This document shows, piece by piece, positions 1-10,063 of a stretch of 64,000 nt of DNA; positions within the stretch are counted from its first letter, which is position 1, and each line of letters starts with the position of its first letter. The stretch covers positions 51,382-115,381 of the forward strand of contig NZ_WSRZ01000001.1 of the NCBI RefSeq assembly GCF_009828585.1, read 5' to 3'. The stretch is from Shewanella litoralis. GTDB lineage: Bacteria > Pseudomonadota > Gammaproteobacteria > Enterobacterales > Shewanellaceae. Made by a program: the position numbers and the translations under genes. The notes beneath the pieces were generated by a model that was not told the origin of the DNA, made no database searches, and worked only from the letters and a program-made list of their open reading frames with translations.

Positions 1-3000
1 TTAAATGCCAACGGCACTTACAGCTTCACGCCAGTGGCCAACTACAATGGCCCTGTGCCGGTGATCACCTATGTGTTAACCGATGGCTCAAGCACCGATA
101 CGTCAACACTGACCATCTCTGTGACTCCAGTCGACGATGCCACCAATGCGATTAATGACACTAAAACCGTGGCAGAAGACACTGTCGCTACCGGTAACGT
201 ATTGGCTAACGACACTGACATTGATTCAACCTTGTCGGTATCGACCTTCACGATTGCAGGCTCAAATACGGTGTACACCGCTGGCAGCACCGTTGTGACA
301 CTCACTAACGGCACCTTACAGTTATTGGCGAACGGTAATTACACCTTCACGCCAAATGCTAACTGGAACGGCGATGTCCCGGTGATCACTTACACCACCA
401 ACACAGGTGCAACGGCGACCTTGACCATCAAAGTCACCCCTGTTGACGATGCCACCAATGCGGTTAATGACACTAAAACCGTGGCAGAAGACACTGTCGC
501 TACCGGTAACGTATTGGCTAACGACACTGACATTGATTCAACCTTGTCGGTATCGACCTTCACGATTGCAGGCTCTAATACGGTGTACACCGCTGGCAGC
601 ACCGTTGTGACACTCACTAACGGCACCTTACAGTTATTGTCGAACGGTAATTACACCTTCACGCCAAATGCTAACTGGAACGGCGATGTCCCGGTGATCA
701 CTTACACCACCAACACAGGTGCAACGGCAACCTTGACCATCAAGGTCACGCCAGTGAATGATGCACCAGTCATTGACGATTACACCAATACCATTAACGA
801 CTCAATTGCAAATGGCACTAGCGTATACAATGTTAATGATGCTAATACCGGAAACGATAAAGATATTGATGGTGACTCACTGACCTACTCTTTTGTTCAT
901 GCAAATGGATCTAATAGCTTAATCAGTGAAGATGGAGCATTTGTGATCAATGCTCAAACAGGCGTAATTTCTGTTAATGACACGACAAAAATTGATTACG
1001 ACAATGGTAGCCAAATTCAATTAACTGTTAGCACAACTGATGGCAGTTTGTCTGATACAGCGCTGATTACCTTCAACTTAAACAACGTCGATGCCAATGA
1101 TGATCTCCCTGGTTCGGCTTATACAGTCACGACAGGTTCAAGCAGTAATTGGGCTATCCCACAGTCAAACGGTGAAAACAAAATGACCATATCAGCTCGT
1201 AATGCTGATGGTTCTATGGGTGTGGTTAATATTGAAAACAGTACGGGTAAACTTGGCGTATCAGGTTCTCCGCGTTCTGCAAATCAAATTATTGGTCAAA
1301 TAGAATACGACTCGGCTTCAGGCACATCTGAATCTATCGTGATTGATTTTAATGGTTTAGTGAATCAGGCAACGTTCAGCGTTTCAAACATGTTTACTAA
1401 TGAAAATGACGGTGAGCAAGGGGTTTGGAAGGCTTACTACAATGGTCAATTGGTCGCGAGTGAAACATTTAAAACCCTATCTGGCGATACTGGAACATTC
1501 ACTATCGATACCGGAAACATCGTCTTTGATCAGTTAGTCTTTGAGGCGACAAAAACCATTAGTGAAACAAATGGGGGCCCAGCATTAAGTGATTCTTCTG
1601 ATTACTTCTTAACGAGTATTACCGCTGCCGGCCCTGCGATTATGGGTACCTACCTGGTCTCTGAAGATGGCGTGTTAACTATCTCCAATGCAAACCAAGG
1701 GTTGCTTAATAATGACTCCGATGCACAAGGAAATACCTTTGCACTAACTGATGTGAATGGTACTGCGGTTACTGACGGGCAAGTCGTGATATTACCTAGT
1801 GGTGCTCTATTAACTATCCACAGTGATGGCACCTATTCGTATGACACGAATGATTCATTTGAGGCATTAACAGCTGGTCAACTTGCGACAGATACCTTTA
1901 CTTACACCGTCACCGATCAATACGGCGCCACAGATACTGCAACGGTGACGATTAACATTGTTGGCGAATCTGATTCGGGTACGGTTTATGAGAAGTACAC
2001 AGGTAATCCTGGTAATGATGTCATTAAAGGAACCGTGAATAACGATATTATTGTCAGCGATCAGCAAGGCTTACAGATTGTTGCTGGCGAAAACTACAAT
2101 ATCGCATTCATATTTGATACATCTGGAAGTATGTCTGGTGTTATCGCTGAAGCTAAAACTCAGCTCGAAGCCGTGTTTAACTCATTGGCCGATAGTGCAA
2201 AGGGCTCACACAGCGGTACCGTAAATGTATTGCTGACTAACTTTGCAACAGGATCTAATTACTCGGTATCAGTAGATATGGATGATACTGATGCGGTCGA
2301 TACGCTATTAGCACAGTTAAGTAAAATGAGTGCTACTGGGTCGACTAACTATGAAGCCGGTTTTGAATCTGCAATAAATTGGTTTACTAGCAGTACAGTG
2401 CTAAATAATGTTGGAAATAATATTTCTTACTTTATTACGGATGGTTCACCAAATGCGCAAACAGTTGATACTAATACTTCAACAGTATTAATGAATTATG
2501 ATGTTTCGACCAGTAGCTATCAAACCTTAGGTAGTTTGTTGACTTCTAATAACTATGTTAAGGGCAACGTTATCAGCATAGATGGTCAAGTCGTTGTCAA
2601 TGCTAGCGGTGCTGTGTATTCACCATACACAGGTGCTAAAATTGGCCAATTAAGCTTTAACACTAATAATACTGTTAAAAGCTTTACAGACAATGGAACA
2701 AACACAACCGCTCAGGCGCAACATGCATTTAATTTACTTGCTGCAGTTTCTGAAGTTGAAGCAATCAGCTTAGCAAGCGCTAACGGCAACACTACGGTTA
2801 ATGAAGCCAACCTAAAACTATATGACACAGATGGTTATGTGCGTGCATCTATCGATGTATCCGACCTATCAAGTGTTATCACAGGCTCTGAGACATTCCA
2901 ATCTCAAGGTGATGATAATACGGTTGGTAATCAAGGTGACGATATTATCTTTGGCGATTTAGTGCGGTTTAGTGGTTCATCTGAGCAAGGTTACGTTGCA

Positions 3001-3642
3001 TTACAAACCTATGTCGCAGATAAAACTGGCCAAAACGTTGCAGATATTGACGTTAAAGCAGTGCACGATTACATACGTGATCATGTGAATGAATTTAATA
3101 TCAATAACACCAATGACGGTAACGACATTTTAGACGGTGGTATCGGTGACGATATCTTATTTGGCCAGGGTGGCAATGATACTATCTATGGCGGCGAAGG
3201 TAATGACGTTCTCATCGGCGGTTTAGGCAATGACACGCTCATCGGTGGATTAGGCAATGACACCTTTGTGTGGTCTAAAGGTGACATTGGGACTGATACC
3301 ATTAAAGATTTTGAAGTGAACAACGATACGCTTCATATCAGCGATTTATTGCAAAATGAGCAGAATGGTAATCTAGATGATTATCTAGACTTCTCGTTCA
3401 GTAATGGTAATACCACTATCTCTATTGATGCTAATAACGATGGTACGGTAGACCAAGTGATTGTATTAGATGGCGTAGACCTGTCGCAGCAATATGGCGC
3501 TACAACTGATGGTGTGATTATTAATGGGTTACTAAATGATGGTGCACTCATTGTTGATACACCAACGCAAAACCCAGCACCATCACCAGGAACCACCCCT
3601 GTCGATCTTTATGACCAGTACAGTGGAAATATTATTCCTTAA
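1..3642 (+). CDS. bpfA: Giant RTX/VWA biofilm adhesin BpfA (LapA-like), C-terminal part
   Basis: Large repetitive surface adhesin that binds cells to surfaces and to each other. The reading frame is open from base 1, so the N-terminus, where the LapG-type cleavage site should lie, is outside the window. Seen in order: Ig/cadherin-like repeats, two of them almost identical (bases 133-444 and 445-756); a long linker; a von Willebrand A domain from about base 2095 with a DTSGSMS metal-site motif near base 2115; and RTX calcium-binding repeats of the GGxGNDTL type at about 3115-3265. The end is an acidic C-terminal tail expected to carry the type I secretion signal. The next genes encode the matching exporter, protease and c-di-GMP receptor, which fixes the assignment to the BpfA/LapA group. 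The frame stops at TAA 3640-3642. Confidence 0.93.
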   Translation, partial: LNANGTYSFTPVANYNGPVPVITYVLTDGSSTDTSTLTISVTPVDDATNAINDTKTVAEDTVATGNVLANDTDIDSTLSVSTFTIAGSNTVYTAGSTVVTLTNGTLQLLANGNYTFTPNANWNGDVPVITYTTNTGATATLTIKVTPVDDATNAVNDTKTVAEDTVATGNVLANDTDIDSTLSVSTFTIAGSNTVYTAGSTVVTLTNGTLQLLSNGNYTFTPNANWNGDVPVITYTTNTGATATLTIKVTPVNDAPVIDDYTNTINDSIANGTSVYNVNDANTGNDKDIDGDSLTYSFVHANGSNSLISEDGAFVINAQTGVISVNDTTKIDYDNGSQIQLTVSTTDGSLSDTALITFNLNNVDANDDLPGSAYTVTTGSSSNWAIPQSNGENKMTISARNADGSMGVVNIENSTGKLGVSGSPRSANQIIGQIEYDSASGTSESIVIDFNGLVNQATFSVSNMFTNENDGEQGVWKAYYNGQLVASETFKTLSGDTGTFTIDTGNIVFDQLVFEATKTISETNGGPALSDSSDYFLTSITAAGPAIMGTYLVSEDGVLTISNANQGLLNNDSDAQGNTFALTDVNGTAVTDGQVVILPSGALLTIHSDGTYSYDTNDSFEALTAGQLATDTFTYTVTDQYGATDTATVTINIVGESDSGTVYEKYTGNPGNDVIKGTVNNDIIVSDQQGLQIVAGENYNIAFIFDTSGSMSGVIAEAKTQLEAVFNSLADSAKGSHSGTVNVLLTNFATGSNYSVSVDMDDTDAVDTLLAQLSKMSATGSTNYEAGFESAINWFTSSTVLNNVGNNISYFITDGSPNAQTVDTNTSTVLMNYDVSTSSYQTLGSLLTSNNYVKGNVISIDGQVVVNASGAVYSPYTGAKIGQLSFNTNNTVKSFTDNGTNTTAQAQHAFNLLAAVSEVEAISLASANGNTTVNEANLKLYDTDGYVRASIDVSDLSSVITGSETFQSQGDDNTVGNQGDDIIFGDLVRFSGSSEQGYVALQTYVADKTGQNVADIDVKAVHDYIRDHVNEFNINNTNDGNDILDGGIGDDILFGQGGNDTIYGGEGNDVLIGGLGNDTLIGGLGNDTFVWSKGDIGTDTIKDFEVNNDTLHISDLLQNEQNGNLDDYLDFSFSNGNTTISIDANNDGTVDQVIVLDGVDLSQQYGATTDGVIINGLLNDGALIVDTPTQNPAPSPGTTPVDLYDQYSGNIIP
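133..756 (+). repeat. Tandem 312-bp near-identical repeats inside bpfA
   Basis: Two direct copies, 133-444 and 445-756, each encode 104 residues beginning DDATNA and ending in a TIKVTPV-type strand. Only a few single-base differences are visible (for example attaatgac against gttaatgac, and ttattggcg against ttattgtcg). The part before base 133 is a more diverged copy of the same unit, so the array probably continues upstream. Confidence 0.93.
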
Positions 3643-3657
3643 TAACAACACATTGAC

Positions 3658-3683
3658 TGCGTCACATAGTAATATGTGACGCA
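3658..3683 (+). promoter_or_regulatory. Intercistronic hairpin between bpfA and its exporter genes
   Basis: A perfect 11-bp inverted repeat (arms tgcgtcacata and tatgtgacgca, loop gtaa) starts 16 bases after the bpfA stop. No T-run follows, so it is not a standard terminator. It more likely stabilises the bpfA 3' end or lowers read-through into the secretion genes. Confidence 0.55.
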
Positions 3684-3727
3684 TCACTTGTTATTTCTAA
3701 CAATAATAAATTAAGGACTCTTATTAG

Positions 3728-5905
3728 GTGCCTATAACTGCGTCTAAAACAAGCGAGCAGTGGACGATTTCTGCTTCACAACGGGTAACGGTTGATCCGC
3801 TACTCGATTGCTTAGTATTGCTGACAGAACACTTTGGCAGCCCCTGCTCTATTGATTCTTTGGCTGCGGGTTTACCGTTGTCAGGTTCAGTTATTTCTCC
3901 AGAATTGGTACCACAAGCCGCTGCTAGAGCAGGATTGTCGGCCAAATTATCACGTAAAGACTTAAATCAAATTTCAGACATACTTTTACCGTGCATTTTA
4001 TTATTTAAAGATAAAAAAGCCTGTGTATTAAGAGAGATTGATTTAGAAAATGACAAAGTTGTTATTCAATTACCTGAAACTGGTGGCGAAGATAACCTAA
4101 CGCTAGAGGAACTTGAGTCCTTGTATGTGGGCTACCTATTTCTAGTCAAACAAGATTATCGTGGTGATAAAAGCTTCGATGTTCACCTACATGACAACAG
4201 TACACACTGGTTAATGCAAAGTATTAAAGACTCTGCGCCTATTTATCGTGATGCACTTATTGCATCGGTATTGGTTAACCTATTTGCATTGGTTTCTCCA
4301 CTGTTCATTATGAACGTTTACGACAAAGTAGTGCCCAATTTAGCTTTTGAGTCGCTTTGGGTATTAGCTATTGGCGCAAGCATAGCCTATTTGTTTGATT
4401 TTATTATGCGTCAACTGCGGAGTTACTTAATCGATATTGCCGGTAAAAAAGTCGATATTATCGTTTCCTCAAAATTATTTGCCAAAGCTATTGGTATTCC
4501 ACTATCAAAACGCTCTCCCAGTGTCGGCGGAATGGCAAGGCAACTCGGTGAGTTTGACAGTATTAGAGAGTTTTTAACCTCAGCAACAATCACAGCACTG
4601 GTCGATTTACCTTTTGCCTTGCTCTTTGTCATCATCATTTACATTGTGGCGGGTGATTTAGCACTTATCCCTGTTTTTGGCAGTATCGTCATTATCGCAG
4701 TAACGCTTTATCTGCAGCCTAAACTCAAACAAGCCATTGAAGAAAGTAATCGTTTTTCAAGCTTAAAGCATGGTCATTTAATTGAAAGTTTAACAGCGCT
4801 TGAATCAATTAAAGCCAATGGTGCTGAAGGATTAGTGCAGAAAAGCTGGCAGCAGATGATTGGCCATACAGCTAACTGGCAATTAAAAAGTAAAAAACTG
4901 TCTAATCATGTTGCCCATGTAGCCAATTTTATGGTGCAAGTGACTGTAGTGCTGGTTGTGATTTTGGGTGTATATCGTTTAGCGGATAACGAAATATCCA
5001 TGGGCGGCATTATTGCTGCAGTCATGTTATCAAGCAGAGCCATTGCGCCTATGGCACAATTAGCGGGCCTAATTTCTCGCGGTAACCATACCATCAGTTC
5101 GTTACGTCAACTTGATGCCATCATGGAAGAAGAGGATGAGTTCGAAGACAAAGGCCATCTTGTTAGTAAAGAACGTATTATGGGAAAAATCGAAGCTGAC
5201 AATATAAGCTTTAGTTTCCCTAACACCGAAAAGCCAAGCTTACATCCCCTATCTCTGCGTATTAAACCAGGTGAACGTATAGCCATTATTGGGCGCAATG
5301 GTTCCGGTAAAAGTACCTTAGCAAAACTGCTACTTGGCTTATATAAGCCGACTCAAGGTAGCCTTCGATATGATGGTTTAGACGCAGGACAAATTCATCC
5401 GAGTGATTTAAGACGTAACTTTGGTTATCTGCCACAAGATGTCACCCTCTTTCACGGGAGTATTCGCGACAATATTTTATTTGGATCACGCCAAGTGACT
5501 GAACATCAATTGATGAGAGCCATTCAGCTTTCTGGAGTCAATATGTTCACCAATTTAGAGTCGGAAGGACTTGATCAGCAAGTCGGAGAAGGAGGCTTAG
5601 CATTAAGCCGAGGTCAACGACAAACCGTTGCTTTAGCCAGAGCGACCCTTAACGACCCATCAATATTGCTAATGGACGAACCAACAGCCAGTTTAGATGC
5701 ACGGGCAGAAAAACAATTTATTCGATCAATGCAACTTGTGAGTCGTGACAGAACCTTACTATTAATCACTCACAAAATGCACCTACTCAACCTGGTTGAT
5801 CGGATTATTGTATTAGATAAAGGTCATGTCATGGCTGATGGTCCCAAAGATGAAGTGCTTGCCATGCTTAACTCCGGCGCAATGGCGGGAGAGCAAAACA
5901 CATGA
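3728..5905 (+). CDS. lapB: Type I secretion ABC transporter ATPase/permease (LapB-like)
   Basis: Inner-membrane ABC exporter that drives adhesin secretion. An N-terminal C39-peptidase-like domain (about residues 20-150) lacks the usual catalytic Cys pattern, as expected for LapB-type exporters whose substrate is not cut on export. Membrane helices lie at about 175-230, 287-330 and 400-447. The nucleotide-binding domain (about 490-715) has Walker A GRNGSGKST near 520, signature LSRGQ (instead of LSGGQ) and Walker B LLMDEPTASLD near 647. The start is GTG with an AAGGA box upstream at 3713-3717. The stop overlaps the next start by 4 bases (ATGA), indicating coupled translation. Length 725 aa is usual for RTX exporters. 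Known in Shewanella annotations also as rtxB or bpfB. Confidence 0.93.
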   Translation: MPITASKTSEQWTISASQRVTVDPLLDCLVLLTEHFGSPCSIDSLAAGLPLSGSVISPELVPQAAARAGLSAKLSRKDLNQISDILLPCILLFKDKKACVLREIDLENDKVVIQLPETGGEDNLTLEELESLYVGYLFLVKQDYRGDKSFDVHLHDNSTHWLMQSIKDSAPIYRDALIASVLVNLFALVSPLFIMNVYDKVVPNLAFESLWVLAIGASIAYLFDFIMRQLRSYLIDIAGKKVDIIVSSKLFAKAIGIPLSKRSPSVGGMARQLGEFDSIREFLTSATITALVDLPFALLFVIIIYIVAGDLALIPVFGSIVIIAVTLYLQPKLKQAIEESNRFSSLKHGHLIESLTALESIKANGAEGLVQKSWQQMIGHTANWQLKSKKLSNHVAHVANFMVQVTVVLVVILGVYRLADNEISMGGIIAAVMLSSRAIAPMAQLAGLISRGNHTISSLRQLDAIMEEEDEFEDKGHLVSKERIMGKIEADNISFSFPNTEKPSLHPLSLRIKPGERIAIIGRNGSGKSTLAKLLLGLYKPTQGSLRYDGLDAGQIHPSDLRRNFGYLPQDVTLFHGSIRDNILFGSRQVTEHQLMRAIQLSGVNMFTNLESEGLDQQVGEGGLALSRGQRQTVALARATLNDPSILLMDEPTASLDARAEKQFIRSMQLVSRDRTLLLITHKMHLLNLVDRIIVLDKGHVMADGPKDEVLAMLNSGAMAGEQNT

Positions 5906-7284
5906 GTAAACATCTTACCGCAGAAGATTTAGAGATGGTTGACGATGTATACGGCGCCATTATGACCGATGCCCCGACAGGGCATAGACTCATTATATGG
6001 TCATTGGCTGCAATGATGGGATGCTTCATTATTTGGTCATATTTTTCAGAGTTAGACCAGGTTACGACAGGTCTAGGTAAAGTCATTCCGTCTTCACAGT
6101 TGCAAATAATTCAAAGCCTAGACGGCGGTATTTTACAAGAGATTTATGTTCAAGAAGGCGTAATGGTGAGTAAAGGCCAACCGCTTGCACGCATCGATGA
6201 TACGCGTTTTAGATCTGATTTTGGCCAACAAGAACAAGAAGTCTACGGCTTACAAACTAACATTATTCGTATGCGCGCAGAATTAGACAGCATTGTGATT
6301 TCAGATATGTCCTCTGACTGGCGTCAACAAGTTAAAATAACCAAGCAGGAATTAGCTTTCCCTGGAGAAACAATCGAAGCAGAGCCCGAGTTAGTCAAAC
6401 GCCAGCAAGAAGAATACTCGCTGCGTTTAGATAACCTAAACAATCAGCTCGAAATATTAGTGCGCCAGATCCAACAGCGTCAGCAAGAAATTGAAGATTT
6501 AGCATCAAAAATTAGTACTCTCACGAAAAGTTACCAACTCGTTAGCCGTGAGTTAGAATTGACGCGTCCGCTGGCACGAAAAGGGATTGTACCTGAAGTC
6601 GAATTATTAAAGCTTGAGCGAACGGTAAATGACATCCAGGGTGAACTGCAGTCTTTACGCCTCTTAAGGCCTAAAGTAAAAGCGGCAATGGATGAAGCAA
6701 TCCTAAAACGTCGTGATGCGGTATTTGTTTACACCACTGATTTACGTGCGCAATTAAACGAATTACAAACAAAACTATCACGAATGAATCAAGCACAAAT
6801 TGGTGCATTTGATAAAGTCAGCAGGGCTGTAATCTCTTCACCTGTTGTTGGCACAATTAAAAAAATCTACTTTAATACTTTAGGTGGGGTTGTGCAGCCA
6901 GGTGAACAAATCATTGAGATTGTGCCATCAGAAGATAAACTACTGATAGAAACTAAAATTACACCAAAAGATATTGCTTTCTTACACCCTGGATTACCCG
7001 CTATAGTGAAAGTAACAGCATATGACTTTACACGTTATGGCGGCCTTAAAGGTACAGTAGAACATATTAGTGCCGATACATCACAAGATGAAGAAGGCAA
7101 TAGTTTTTACATCATAAAAGTAAGAACTGAACAATCGAGTTTACTAAAAGACGATGGCACAGAGATGCCAATAATCCCGGGAATGCTCACTTCGGTGGAC
7201 GTTATCACAGGGAAAAAATCAATACTTGAGTACATTTTAAATCCAATTTTAAGAGCGAAAGACACCGCCCTTAGAGAGCGCTAA
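5902..7284 (+). CDS. lapC: Type I secretion membrane fusion protein, HlyD family (LapC-like)
   Basis: Periplasmic adaptor joining the ABC exporter to the TolC channel. A short cytoplasmic N-terminus is followed by one membrane helix (about residues 28-46), a biotinyl-lipoyl half motif (SLDGGILQEIYVQEG), a long coiled-coil hairpin (about 95-290) and the second lipoyl half plus a beta-barrel (VVQPGEQIIEIVPSED). The length, 460 aa, is usual for HlyD/LapC adaptors. The start overlaps the exporter stop by 4 bases, and the TolC gene follows 21 bases after the stop. Confidence 0.93.
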   Translation: MSKHLTAEDLEMVDDVYGAIMTDAPTGHRLIIWSLAAMMGCFIIWSYFSELDQVTTGLGKVIPSSQLQIIQSLDGGILQEIYVQEGVMVSKGQPLARIDDTRFRSDFGQQEQEVYGLQTNIIRMRAELDSIVISDMSSDWRQQVKITKQELAFPGETIEAEPELVKRQQEEYSLRLDNLNNQLEILVRQIQQRQQEIEDLASKISTLTKSYQLVSRELELTRPLARKGIVPEVELLKLERTVNDIQGELQSLRLLRPKVKAAMDEAILKRRDAVFVYTTDLRAQLNELQTKLSRMNQAQIGAFDKVSRAVISSPVVGTIKKIYFNTLGGVVQPGEQIIEIVPSEDKLLIETKITPKDIAFLHPGLPAIVKVTAYDFTRYGGLKGTVEHISADTSQDEEGNSFYIIKVRTEQSSLLKDDGTEMPIIPGMLTSVDVITGKKSILEYILNPILRAKDTALRER

Positions 7285-7305
7285 GAAGAACCAGGAGGGT
7301 TTTAA

Positions 7306-8715
7306 ATGAGCACTATTAAAAATCAGCACACAAAGATCAGTGCTGTTGCACTAGCTTTGTCTATGTTGATTGCACCAACAGCCTCAAGCCAATCGCTTGA
7401 ACAGGCTGTTGCACACACGCTAGATACCAATCCAGATTTACGGATTGCGTTTAACCGCTTTAAGGCACGTGAAGAGCAAGTTAATCAGGCTACGGCTGGT
7501 TACATGCCAACGGTAGACCTCAGCGCGGGATACGGCTGGGAGCAAACCGACAGTCCTTCAACTCGTCGTAAAGCAGGCCAAGGCGATGTTGATAGCGATG
7601 GCGAAATTGATCTAGAGCGTGGCGAAGCCGGCTTTAGCATCAAACAAATGTTATTTGATGGTTTTTATACCAGTAGCGAAGTTGATCGCTATTCGTACGA
7701 AGCAACCGCCGATCAATGGGCATTATTTGCAGCAGCTGAAGACATGGCCTTAGATGTGTCTAAGGTATATTTAGACTACATTCGCAGCCAACAAGTACTA
7801 ACGCTGTCTGAGAGAAACCTAGAAAGTCATAAAGCCATTTATGATCAAATTAAAGAACGGACAGACTCAGGATTAGGTTCAATTGCAGACTTGTCGCAAA
7901 TTACCGGTCGTTTAGCACGCGCTAATGCGAATGTTGTGTCAGCCAAAAACAACTTAGAAGATGCAAAAGCTGCATTTATTCGAATTGTGGAATCAGAACC
8001 TGAAAATCTGATTTTGCCAGTACCAGATGCTGATATGCTCCCAGCAGACTTAAATAAAGGTGTGATGCAAGCCAAAAGTAACCATCCAATCCTTAAGTCT
8101 GCTGAAGGTGATATCAATGCGGCAAAATATGAGCGTAGTTCAGCCAAAGCAAACTATTTCCCACAATTAAGTTTAGAACTTAATGGCAACTGGAATAATG
8201 ACGTTGATGGTGAAGACGGTTATAGCGCATTGAGCAGCCAAAATGTGAATGGTTATAGTAATGATTTAGTGGCCATGGTTCGCGTTAAATATAACTTATT
8301 TTCGGGCGGCAAAGATTTAGCACGCGATAGAGAGACTGCGTACAAAATTAATGAAGCAAAAGAAATTCAACAACGTGCATACCGCCAAGTTGTTGAGGGC
8401 ATTTCTTTAGCCTGGAACGCCTACGAAATGCTTGCACCACAAAAGCAGTATATTCGTGAGCACGTTGTCGCGGCTAAGCAAACTCAAGTCGCTTATGTGC
8501 AACAGTTTAATTTAGGCCAACGTACACTGCTCGATTTACTCGACACTGAAAACGAGTTATTTGAAGCTCGCAAGGACTATTTACAAACTGAATATGACGA
8601 AATTGCAGCTCGTTACAGAGTGTTAAATGCCACAGGCAGTTTGCTTGACTCACTGAGAGTTACGCGCCCTGAAGAATGGCGTGGCGAACGCTCATATGAG
8701 GGAGGGGTTCAATAA
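7306..8715 (+). CDS. aggA: TolC-family outer-membrane channel of the adhesin secretion system (AggA/LapE-like)
   Basis: Outer-membrane exit duct for the adhesin. It has a signal peptide of about 28 residues ending ASSQ, followed by two OEP-type repeats of helices and strands across the whole 469 aa. The typical TolC C-terminal segment YVQQFNLGQRTLLDLLDTE is present. An AGGAGG box (7292-7297) precedes the ATG. The family is clear. The AggA name comes from the Shewanella TolC-like autoaggregation protein found in the same operon position. The stop and the next start share a base (TAATG). Confidence 0.92.
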   Translation: MSTIKNQHTKISAVALALSMLIAPTASSQSLEQAVAHTLDTNPDLRIAFNRFKAREEQVNQATAGYMPTVDLSAGYGWEQTDSPSTRRKAGQGDVDSDGEIDLERGEAGFSIKQMLFDGFYTSSEVDRYSYEATADQWALFAAAEDMALDVSKVYLDYIRSQQVLTLSERNLESHKAIYDQIKERTDSGLGSIADLSQITGRLARANANVVSAKNNLEDAKAAFIRIVESEPENLILPVPDADMLPADLNKGVMQAKSNHPILKSAEGDINAAKYERSSAKANYFPQLSLELNGNWNNDVDGEDGYSALSSQNVNGYSNDLVAMVRVKYNLFSGGKDLARDRETAYKINEAKEIQQRAYRQVVEGISLAWNAYEMLAPQKQYIREHVVAAKQTQVAYVQQFNLGQRTLLDLLDTENELFEARKDYLQTEYDEIAARYRVLNATGSLLDSLRVTRPEEWRGERSYEGGVQ

Positions 8716-9320
8716 TGAAATACTTAATGATTCTACTCGCTATGTTGACCGCTACTGGCTGTGCAATGAATGATATTGTCGAGCTCAATAAACCAACAAA
8801 GCAAAACTTTGACTTAAGCGATATGGACAAAGATGGTGTTATTACTGCACGTGAAAATTGTGCAGGAACCCTTATAGGTGCTGAAGTTGATAACTATGGC
8901 TGTGGTCAAGTTAACGATATTAACGATAGCCAAGAACTGAAAATCTTATTTGCGAATAACTCTGAGGTCATCGAGCCACAGTATTATGATCAAATAGAGA
9001 AAATCGCTAAGCTGATGAAAAAGTACCCAACAACAAAAGTGGTTATCGAGGGTCACACCAGTCTGAGAGGCAGTTATGAACTCAATTTAGCCTTGTCACA
9101 AAAGCGTGCAAAATCGGTTGTTGATATACTTGAGAGTACGTTTGGCATTGACTCTCAACGTCTGTCGGCTGTCGGTTATAGCTTTGACAGGCCTATTGAC
9201 ACCAGTGGCACCCCTGAAGCAGAAGAACGAAACAGACGTGTTATCTCGACAATTTCTGGCGAAGATACAATGTCAAAGATGAGATGGAATATCTATACTG
9301 TTGACGATGAGAACGAATAA
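8715..9320 (+). CDS. OmpA-family lipoprotein of the adhesin operon
   Basis: Predicted outer-membrane lipoprotein of 201 aa. The signal peptide ends in lipobox-like TATGC (Cys about residue 16). A short DxDxDG calcium-type segment (DMDKDGVI) and a Cys pair follow, then a C-terminal OmpA/peptidoglycan-binding domain (about 75-185) with the conserved VIEGHTSLRG and NLALSQKRA segments. The start shares one base with the aggA stop and has a GGAGGGG box, so translation is coupled. Position within the secretion operon suggests it anchors the secretion channel or adhesin to peptidoglycan; that role is inferred. Confidence 0.88.
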   Translation: MKYLMILLAMLTATGCAMNDIVELNKPTKQNFDLSDMDKDGVITARENCAGTLIGAEVDNYGCGQVNDINDSQELKILFANNSEVIEPQYYDQIEKIAKLMKKYPTTKVVIEGHTSLRGSYELNLALSQKRAKSVVDILESTFGIDSQRLSAVGYSFDRPIDTSGTPEAEERNRRVISTISGEDTMSKMRWNIYTVDDENE

Positions 9321-9342
9321 TCGTTAAACAGGATATTGATCA

Positions 9343-10056
9343 TTGAGTCGTAAAGACAAACATGCCACAGCATCGTTTTATAAAAGGGTCTGCCACAGTG
9401 TAATTGTGACATCGGCCCTTTTAGTTTCATGTTTGTTTGCCGCGCCAACTCAAGAGCTAAACCAGCAACAGATTGTATCAGCCTTAACAAAACGCTACGG
9501 CGATAGAGCCGCATTAAGGGCTAATGCTTGGTTTAAAATTATTGACGACGCACAGCAATTAAGTGATATCGATAAATTAAAGAAGGTAAATCACTTTTTT
9601 AATTTATTTAGGTTTATCGATGACAAAACCTTGTGGGGCGACTCAAATTATTGGGCGTCACCGATGGAATTTATTGGTGTTAATGGTGGTGACTGCGAAG
9701 ATTTCTCTATCGCAAAGTACTTCACCCTACTCCAGCTAGGAATCTCTGAAGATAAGCTGCGGATCACCATGGTAAAAGCCACAACATTAAATCAATACCA
9801 CATGGTATTAGCCTATTACGAACAACCTAATTCAATACCACTGGTATTAGATAATTTAGATAAAGCCATCAAACCTGCCACACAAAGAAGAGATCTTCTG
9901 CCTGTATACAGTTTTAATGGTAAACAATTATGGTTAAACAAAGAAAAAGGTCGAGGAGTGTTAGCAGGCTCATCATCACGCCTTGAAAAATGGACTGACC
10001 TTAAACTTAGATTAGGTGTAGACCGCTTACGCCGACCCAAACTCAACATGGAGTAG
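9343..10056 (+). CDS. bpfG: Periplasmic adhesin protease BpfG (LapG-like transglutaminase-type cysteine proteinase)
   Basis: LapG-family protease that releases the adhesin from the cell by cutting its N-terminal region when c-di-GMP is low. A hydrophobic signal segment (about residues 12-33) is followed by the DUF920/peptidase C93 domain. The catalytic triad can be read as Cys in GGDCEDF (about 118), His in NQYHMVLAYY (about 153) and Asp in LVLDNL (about 169). Length 237 aa is normal. The best start is TTG; there is no alternative ATG in frame before the signal sequence. Seven bases separate it from bpfD, its expected binding partner. Confidence 0.93.
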   Translation: MSRKDKHATASFYKRVCHSVIVTSALLVSCLFAAPTQELNQQQIVSALTKRYGDRAALRANAWFKIIDDAQQLSDIDKLKKVNHFFNLFRFIDDKTLWGDSNYWASPMEFIGVNGGDCEDFSIAKYFTLLQLGISEDKLRITMVKATTLNQYHMVLAYYEQPNSIPLVLDNLDKAIKPATQRRDLLPVYSFNGKQLWLNKEKGRGVLAGSSSRLEKWTDLKLRLGVDRLRRPKLNME

Positions 10057-10063
10057 TGACAAC

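Noticed and set aside
69-626. Two similar reading frames on the - strand inside the adhesin repeats
   Set aside because: They are mirror frames of the two near-identical repeats of bpfA and have no ribosome site.
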